Positions 4,878-8,964 of a stretch of 8,964 nucleotides of DNA are shown piece by piece (the first letter of the stretch is position 1; every line of letters begins with the position of its first letter). The notes under the pieces are model-generated. The model searched no databases and was not told where the DNA came from. It saw nothing but the letters and a program-made list of their open reading frames with translations. The DNA lies in contig CAMGAL010000070.1 of assembly GCA_946007445.1 (NCBI GenBank), positions 1 through 8,964 of the forward strand, given 5' to 3'. The stretch comes from an uncultured Mediterranea sp. Its GTDB lineage: Bacteria > Bacteroidota > Bacteroidia > Bacteroidales > Bacteroidaceae. Position numbers and translations under genes: made by a program.

Positions 4878-5762
4878 TCAGACTTTCGGGGCTGGCCCCA
4901 GCAGGGGCACACTCTTCTCAGCGTGGTAGGAGGAGCGCACCAGCGGCCCGCTCTCCACCTGGCGGAACCCCTTGGCCAGACCCGTCGCGCGGTAGGCGGC
5001 AAACTGGTCGGGGTGGACGTACTCCTGCACGGGGTAGTGGCGGTGCGAGGGTTGCAGGTACTGGCCGATGGTGAGCACCTGGCAGCCCACGGCCCGCAGG
5101 TCGTCCATCAGCTCCTCTACCTCGGCGGGAGTCTCGCCCAGTCCCACCATGATGCCCGACTTGGCTATCAGTCCGGCCTCGGCCACCTGACGGATGACGG
5201 CCAGGCTGGTCTCGTAGCGGGCGGCGCTGCGCACCAGGGGGCTGATGCGGCGCACGGTCTCCATGTTGTGCGACAGGATGTCGGGCCGGGCCTCCACGAC
5301 CAGCTGAACCAGCTCGGGGCGGCCCTGAAAGTCGGGCACCAGCGTCTCGATGGTGGTCTGCGGGCAGAGGCGGCGGATTTCGCGGATGGTCTTCACCCAG
5401 TGGGCGGCTCCCAGGTCGGGCAGGTCGTCGCGGTCTACGGAGGTAATCACGGCGTGGTCCAGCTTCATGAGGCTGATGCTCTGCGCCACGTGCAGCGGCT
5501 CGTCGGGGTCGAGCGGCAGGGGGTGTCCGGTAGCGGTGTTGCAGAACTTGCAGCAGCGGGTGCAGATGTTGCCGCCTATCATGAAGGTGGCGGTCCCACG
5601 TCCCCAGCACTCGCTGCGGTTGGGGCAGCGTCCGCTGCCGCAGATGGTGTGCAGGCAGTGTCCCTCCACAATCTGCTTGGTCTGCGTGTAGCGGTCGTTG
5701 GCCGCAATGCTGACTTTCAGCCATTCCGGCTTGCGTACTCTTTCTTTCTTCGGTTCGTTCAT
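4878..5762 (-). CDS. lipA: Lipoyl synthase
   Basis: Radical SAM enzyme that inserts two sulfurs into octanoyl groups on E2 and GcvH proteins to make the lipoyl cofactor of 2-oxoacid dehydrogenases and the glycine cleavage system. 294 aa, normal length. It has the auxiliary-cluster motif CX4CX5C (Cys41, Cys46, Cys52 in CGSGRCPNRSEC), the radical SAM motif CX3CX2C (Cys67, Cys71, Cys74 in CTRCCKFC) and the C-terminal RSSY (276-279) whose serine binds the auxiliary cluster. ATG 5760-5762; no Shine-Dalgarno. It follows a 31-aa ORF by 12 nt and precedes the YhcC-like gene by 4 nt. No lipB or lplA is in the window. Confidence 0.97.
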   Translation of the reverse strand: MNEPKKERVRKPEWLKVSIAANDRYTQTKQIVEGHCLHTICGSGRCPNRSECWGRGTATFMIGGNICTRCCKFCNTATGHPLPLDPDEPLHVAQSISLMKLDHAVITSVDRDDLPDLGAAHWVKTIREIRRLCPQTTIETLVPDFQGRPELVQLVVEARPDILSHNMETVRRISPLVRSAARYETSLAVIRQVAEAGLIAKSGIMVGLGETPAEVEELMDDLRAVGCQVLTIGQYLQPSHRHYPVQEYVHPDQFAAYRATGLAKGFRQVESGPLVRSSYHAEKSVPLLGPAPKV

Positions 5763-5774
5763 GGCGCGTAGCGT

Positions 5775-5870
5775 TTATTGATGGGCTCCCTTACGGTCTT
5801 GAATGTAAAAAAACAGTCCGCCCACCAAGGCGATTAAAATCACCAAACTGAACATAATCAATGCTCCCAT
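5775..5870 (-). CDS. Tiny single-helix membrane protein (31 aa)
   Basis: Not recognised. ATG 5868-5870 to TAA 5775-5777 gives 31 residues: a start MGALIM, one continuous hydrophobic segment (about residues 3-23, rich in Leu, Ile, Val, Phe) and a charged end QDRKGAHQ, which by the positive-inside rule suggests C-terminus in the cytoplasm. Reasons to call it real: AAGGAG lies 7 nt before the ATG, the best ribosome binding site in the operon; it begins 2 nt after the stop of the 62-aa gene and ends 12 nt before lipA; and it fills an otherwise unexplained 110-nt gap in a very compact operon. It may be a subunit or regulator of a membrane complex together with the 62-aa protein. Expression is not proven. 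Confidence 0.65.
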   Translation of the reverse strand: MGALIMFSLVILIALVGGLFFYIQDRKGAHQ

Positions 5871-5872
5871 AG

Positions 5873-6061
5873 TTATTCTCCTTTCTTTTTATCATCTCGT
5901 ACCAGCCACAATCCGACCAGCAAGGTCGATAGAACAGCCAGTACGCCACCTACATAAATAATCCATCTTTGCTGTATGTCAGCGAAAAGTGAAGTCAGAA
6001 TCACTGCCGTCGTAATGTACTTGGCAATGTCCATCAGCCATTTCCCAAATTCCTTTTTCAT
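5873..6061 (-). CDS. Small two-helix membrane protein (62 aa), DUF6722-like
   Basis: Starts MKKEFGKWLMDIAKYITTAV. There is an amphipathic head, a hydrophobic segment at about 14-27, a second at about 34-54 (IIYVGGVLAVLSTLLVGLWLV) and a Lys-rich cytoplasmic-looking tail DDKKKGE. I believe it belongs to the small Bacteroidetes family DUF6722 on the basis of the 'GKWLMDIAKY' start; this is recall, not a search. The ATG overlaps the stop codon of the peptidase gene (ATGA at 6058-6061), a classical coupling arrangement, and its own stop is 2 nt before the next tiny ORF. Function unknown. Confidence 0.85.
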   Translation of the reverse strand: MKKEFGKWLMDIAKYITTAVILTSLFADIQQRWIIYVGGVLAVLSTLLVGLWLVRDDKKKGE

Positions 6062-8277
6062 TTCCCTTTCAGTTCTCTGTCAAAAAACTCCGTCAGCCGG
6101 GTGTAGAGGTGCAGCCGCGTCTGGCCACCGAAGATGCTGTGGTTGCGGTTGGTGTAGATCTGCATGTCAAACTGCTTGCCCAGCTGAACCAGCTGTTCGG
6201 CGTACTCGGCGCAGTTCTGGTAGTGGACGTTGTCGTCCGCCAGGCCGTGCACCAGCAGCAGGTTGCCGTGCAGACGGTCGGCACGCGCCAGGGCCGAACC
6301 GGCCCGGTAGCCGTCGGCGTTCTCCTGCGGGGTGCGCATGAAGCGTTCGCCGTAGATGGTGTCGTAGTAGTTCCAGTCGGTCACGGCTGCCACGGCCACG
6401 CCGGCCCGGAACACGGGCGTTCCCTCACTCATGCTCATCAGCGTCATGTAGCCGCCGAAGCTCCATCCCCAGATGCCGATACGCTCCTTGTCAACGTACG
6501 GTTGCGGGGCCATGTAGAGAGCCGTAGCCACCTGGTCCTGCGCCTCCTTCACACCCAGGTTGAGGTAAGTACACTTCTCGAAGTCTGCTCCACGGCCACC
6601 CGTGCCGCGGCCGTCCACACAGACCACCACGTAGCCGCGCGAGGCCATGTAGGTCTCCCACGAGACGGAGTACTGGTCCAGCACCTGCTGCGAGCCGGGA
6701 CCGCTGTACTGATAGAGCAGGACGGGGTAACGCCGTCCGGCCTCGAAGCCGCAGGGCTTCATCATCCAGCCGTTCAGCTGGTCGCCACGCTCGGTGGTGA
6801 ACTGGAAGAACTCCTTGCGGGGCAGGTCGTAGGCGGCCAGCTTCTCCTTGAGCCGTGCATTGTCCTCCAGCGTGGCCAGGGTGCGGCCGGTCTGGTCGTT
6901 CAGCGTAATGACGAGCGGTGTTTGCAGGTTGGTGTAGCGGTTGAGGAAGTACTTCATGTCGCTGCTGAAGAGGGGCGAGTTGAGGCCCTCGCGCGGGGTG
7001 AGGCAGCTCTTGCGCCCCTTGCGGTCCACCTTATAGACAGCTTGGCGCAGGGGGCTGCCCTCGTTGCTGGTGTAGAAGAGCGAGCCGTCCGTCTCGTCCC
7101 GGCCCAGGAAATCCTTCACCTCATAGTGGCCGCTGGTCACCTGACGCAGCAGGTTGCCGTTCAAGCTGTACCAGTAGAGGTGGTTGAAGCCGCTCTTCTC
7201 GCTGACGAAGCTGAAGGCGTCGTCGTAGAAGCGGATGTTGTCGAAGGTCTGTTCCTTGATGTAGGCCTCGCTCACGTCGTTGAGCGCCAGCCGGCAGACG
7301 GTGCTGCGCGGGTCGGCGATGTAGAGCTTGAAGTCGTTCTGGTGGCGGTTGAGCGTCATGATGGCCAGCTTGGAGGGGTCACGCGTGAAGCGGATGCGGG
7401 GAATGTAGCCATCCTCGTCCAGCGGCACTTGCATCCGGCGAGTGACGCGCGTCTTGATGTCGTAGGTGTGGACGCTCACCTTCGAGTTGGCTTCGCCCGT
7501 CTTGGGGTACTTGTAGCGGTAGCTGCCCGGGTACTTGGCCAAGGCCTCCTGGCGCGGGGCCTGTCCGGCGTAGAGGGGAAACTCGTAGGCCTTGACGGCG
7601 CTCTCGTCCCAGCGGATGAAGGCCAGCATCTTGTGGTCGGCGCTGAACTCCAGGGCGCGGGCGAAGGCGAACTCCTCCTCATAGACCCAGTCGGGAATGC
7701 CGTTGAGTATGTAGTTGAACTTGCCATCCTCGGTCACGCGGCTCTCGCTGTTGCCGAAGTGTATTTTCACCAGATAGATGTTGTTCTCTCGCACGAAAGC
7801 CACCATGCTGCCGTCCGGCGAGAAGACCGGCACCTGCTGCGGGCCGCCGTCGGAGAGGCGCTCCACCACGTTGTTTATTTTCCCCTCCAAGTTGCGCTTC
7901 AGGCTGTAGAGATAGTGTACGGCCGTGTAGGAGTGGCGATAGATGGGGGTGGTTTCGGTGGCTATGAGCAGTCGCTGGCCGTCGGGCGAGAAGCTGTAGC
8001 TGTCGAACTTCTTGAAGGGGCACTCGCGGGCGGTGCGTGCGTCAAACAGCACCTCCACCTCCTTTCCGGTGCGGAAGGAGTACTTCACCACCTGGGTGCG
8101 GTCGGTGCTCATCTGGGAGTAGTGCTCGCCGTCGCCGGGGATGGGGATGACACCATAGATGTTGCGGGCGGCAAACTCTCCGCCTACGATTTCTTTCAGT
8201 TGTAGCGTCTGGCCTCCCTGGGCCAAAAGGGCCACCGCGCAGAGGCAAAGCAACAGGATGGATGATAGTCTTTTCAT
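6058..8277 (-). CDS. Secreted dipeptidyl peptidase IV (prolyl peptidase, S9B family)
   Basis: Removes X-Pro (or X-Ala) dipeptides from the N-terminus of peptides, outside the cytoplasm. 739 aa; resembles Porphyromonas gingivalis DPP IV along its whole length. Signal peptide 1-19 (MKRLSSILLLCLCAVALLA) with probable cleavage before Gln20. Beta-propeller domain about 40-480, holding DWVYEEEF (196-203) whose glutamates bind the substrate amino terminus. Alpha/beta-hydrolase domain about 490-739 with Ser606 in GWSFGGY, Asp681/682 in GLADDNVHYQN, His713 in NRNHSIFGG, and the oxyanion-hole tyrosine in YQYSGPGSQ (Tyr524 most likely). A longer frame to 8379 exists, but ATG 8275-8277 gives the signal peptide and sits just behind a good promoter. 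First gene of the operon running into the small membrane proteins and lipA. The tripeptidyl-peptidase subtype cannot be fully excluded without alignment. Confidence 0.95.
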   Translation of the reverse strand: MKRLSSILLLCLCAVALLAQGGQTLQLKEIVGGEFAARNIYGVIPIPGDGEHYSQMSTDRTQVVKYSFRTGKEVEVLFDARTARECPFKKFDSYSFSPDGQRLLIATETTPIYRHSYTAVHYLYSLKRNLEGKINNVVERLSDGGPQQVPVFSPDGSMVAFVRENNIYLVKIHFGNSESRVTEDGKFNYILNGIPDWVYEEEFAFARALEFSADHKMLAFIRWDESAVKAYEFPLYAGQAPRQEALAKYPGSYRYKYPKTGEANSKVSVHTYDIKTRVTRRMQVPLDEDGYIPRIRFTRDPSKLAIMTLNRHQNDFKLYIADPRSTVCRLALNDVSEAYIKEQTFDNIRFYDDAFSFVSEKSGFNHLYWYSLNGNLLRQVTSGHYEVKDFLGRDETDGSLFYTSNEGSPLRQAVYKVDRKGRKSCLTPREGLNSPLFSSDMKYFLNRYTNLQTPLVITLNDQTGRTLATLEDNARLKEKLAAYDLPRKEFFQFTTERGDQLNGWMMKPCGFEAGRRYPVLLYQYSGPGSQQVLDQYSVSWETYMASRGYVVVCVDGRGTGGRGADFEKCTYLNLGVKEAQDQVATALYMAPQPYVDKERIGIWGWSFGGYMTLMSMSEGTPVFRAGVAVAAVTDWNYYDTIYGERFMRTPQENADGYRAGSALARADRLHGNLLLVHGLADDNVHYQNCAEYAEQLVQLGKQFDMQIYTNRNHSIFGGQTRLHLYTRLTEFFDRELKGK

Positions 8278-8309
8278 ATCTAATGTTTGTAGGTTTTTCG
8301 ATTTTTCGG

Positions 8310-8339
8310 CAAAGATAATGAAAAGCAAACGAAAAGCAA
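8310..8339 (-). promoter_or_regulatory. Bacteroidetes -33/-7 promoter of the peptidase-lipA operon
   Basis: On the minus strand: TTG (complement of 8337-8339), exactly 19 nt, then TATCTTTG (complement of 8310-8317), a full TAnnTTTG match. Transcription would start near 8303, giving a short A-rich leader of about 25 nt with no Shine-Dalgarno before ATG 8277. Spacing and both boxes fit the phylum's primary sigma factor consensus, the best promoter in the window. Confidence 0.65.
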
Positions 8340-8468
8340 CCAACTTGCCGATTGTTTTGCCCCGAAGCCGCGCCCACACCTTTTCTCTTCCGTACCAACG
8401 GCGCAGAGGAGGACAGTACTTTGAAGCGGAACGAAAGCGGAGGTGAATCGGAGAGATGAGAGGGTGGT

Positions 8469-8546
8469 AAAAACCAATTTTTCTACAAGGGAACGGATAT
8501 AAGAGCTTTATAAAGGGAAGGAGATGAGATGAAAAACCAATTTTTC
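8469..8546 (+). promoter_or_regulatory. Pair of 15-bp direct repeats upstream of susC
   Basis: AAAAACCAATTTTTC occurs at 8469-8483 and again at 8532-8546, start to start 63 bp, which is six turns of B-DNA. Similarity continues outside: GAGATGAGA lies shortly before both, and TTTTTCtACA/TTTTTCcACA after. The second copy also has TTTTCC-ACAC-GGAAAA (8542-8557), a perfect inverted repeat; between the copies is the palindrome CTTTATAAAG (8506-8515). Centres are about 150 and 90 nt upstream of the predicted susC transcription start. A candidate operator for an activator (hybrid two-component or SusR-like regulators control many susC loci); a plain dispersed repeat is the alternative. Confidence 0.45.
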
Positions 8547-8613
8547 CACACGGAAAATCAAAATGCGCAGTCTTAGTGTCAAAATGAATAGGATTCCGGA
8601 CAGAGAAAAGACC

Positions 8614-8621
8614 TAATTTTG
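8614..8621 (+). promoter_or_regulatory. Candidate -7 box of susC (TAATTTTG)
   Basis: TAATTTTG matches TAnnTTTG exactly. The -33 position holds only TTC (8594-8596, 17 nt upstream), so the promoter may need an activator, as is common for susC operons. Transcription would begin near 8628 with a leader of about 90 nt. Confidence 0.4.
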
Positions 8622-8634
8622 CGACTGTTTACGA

Positions 8635-8655
8635 ACACATTCCGGGAGGATGTGT
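8635..8655 (+). promoter_or_regulatory. Hairpin in the susC leader
   Basis: ACACAT-T-CC (8635-8643) pairs with GGATGTGT (8648-8655): eight base pairs, one bulged T and a GGGA tetraloop. Directly after it lies the perfect palindrome TTGTTAACAA (8659-8668). Both fall in the predicted untranslated leader or just past the promoter, so they could be an RNA structure or a regulator site. The remaining leader to the ATG (8670-8718) is very A/T-rich, as expected for efficient translation in this phylum. Confidence 0.4.
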
Positions 8656-8718
8656 ACTTTGTTAACAAGCGAGAAGTATTTATTTTATCTAATCATTATT
8701 TATTGTATTCATTAACCT

Positions 8719-8964
8719 ATGAGAATCTTACACAGACATCTCTGCATGCTGATAACATTATTGGTATGCTGTCCGTTGGGCCTGCTGGCTCAGGACAAGA
8801 CAGTGACTGGTGTAGTGCGCGACGCAATGGACGTCGTCATTGGAGCATCTGTCACCGTGAAGGGTAATCCGTCGGTCGGTACCATCACCGATATGGACGG
8901 AAAGTTCCAACTCTCTGTACCGGCCAGTGCCAAGACGCTGGTGGTCTCCTTTGTAGGCTACGAC
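8719..8964 (+). CDS. SusC-family TonB-dependent receptor, N-terminal 82 aa (partial)
   Basis: Outer-membrane transporter of the SusC/RagA type, usually paired with a SusD/RagB lipoprotein to import glycans or peptides with energy from TonB. Only the start is present; the frame is open to the last base of the window. ATG 8719 gives a signal peptide MRILHRHLCMLITLLVCCPL plus GLLA with likely cleavage before Gln25, then a carboxypeptidase-regulatory-like plug extension: TVTGVVRDAMDVVIGASVTV (28-47), VGTITDMDGKFQLSVP (53-68) and LVVSFVGYD at the end. Residues 36-40 have MDVV where the family normally has G-x-P-V/L, a small departure. The TonB box, plug and barrel lie to the right. The substrate cannot be inferred. 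Confidence 0.93.
   Translation, partial: MRILHRHLCMLITLLVCCPLGLLAQDKTVTGVVRDAMDVVIGASVTVKGNPSVGTITDMDGKFQLSVPASAKTLVVSFVGYD

Noticed and set aside
4874..5002. N-terminal extension of the radical SAM protein
   Set aside because: The 43 extra residues lie inside lipA, are low-complexity and are absent from the family; ATG 4873 fits the family start.
3022..5771. Plus-strand frames of 305, 386 and 299 codons opposite the flavoprotein, radical SAM and lipA genes
   Set aside because: The same antisense artefact: biased Val/Gly/Ala/His composition opposite three clearly conserved genes.
6109..8205. 698-codon open frame on the plus strand, opposite the peptidase
   Set aside because: A mirror frame of a GC-rich gene; Val/Gly/Ala/His-rich composition with no domain. 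The minus-strand frame has a full DPP IV with catalytic residues and signal peptide.
8278..8379. N-terminal extension of the peptidase
   Set aside because: It would bury the signal peptide behind 34 residues and translate through the -33/-7 promoter.
8619..8867. 82-codon plus-strand frame at the right end
   Set aside because: Out of frame with the SusC start at 8719; its first part is untranslated leader and its end is a shadow of the SusC signal peptide.

Overview
The window looks like chromosomal DNA of a relatively GC-rich member of the Bacteroidales (Prevotella/Bacteroides-like). Support comes from a SusC-type TonB-dependent receptor, a smalltalk protein, a Porphyromonas-like dipeptidyl peptidase IV, promoters of the Bacteroidetes -33/-7 type (TTG, about 19-23 nt, TAnnTTTG), mostly absent Shine-Dalgarno sites, and signal peptides that end in Ala|Gln. 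I see no phage, IS element, CRISPR array, tRNA or rRNA.

Layout. 1-861: no credible gene; 1-533 is an island of at least six different palindromic intergenic repeats, and 534-861 is probably the leader of the next gene. 862-1569 (+): an uncharacterised basic 151-aa protein with a Gly/Ser tail, then a 37-aa smalltalk protein. The smalltalk gene is flanked by two copies of one composite palindromic element. 1727-2533 (-): nagB, convergent with smalltalk. 2534-2691: a 30-bp-arm inverted repeat. 2692-3894 (-): a flavodiiron protein with its own promoter. 3950-8277 (-): a compact apparent operon read right to left: dipeptidyl peptidase IV, a 62-aa two-helix membrane protein (ATGA overlap), a previously easy-to-miss 31-aa one-helix protein (2-nt gap, strong AAGGAG), lipA (12-nt gap) and a TIGR01212/YhcC-type radical SAM protein (4-nt gap). 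8278-8718: a divergent control region with a -33/-7 promoter for the peptidase operon and, facing the other way, a promoter, a leader hairpin and a 63-bp-spaced direct repeat ahead of susC. 8719-8964 (+): the start of susC, cut by the window end.

Working together: the secreted peptidase trims proline-containing peptides in the periplasm or at the surface; lipA makes the lipoyl cofactor; the flavodiiron protein removes O2 or NO in an anaerobe; NagB feeds amino-sugar nitrogen and carbon into glycolysis; the SusC gene probably opens a glycan or peptide uptake locus to the right. The operon mixes peptidase and cofactor genes without an obvious common pathway.

Nothing here is clearly a new defence or mobile system. 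The parts least explained by known families are the 151-aa/smalltalk locus within its repeat elements, the two tiny membrane proteins in the lipA operon, and the tandem sites upstream of susC.
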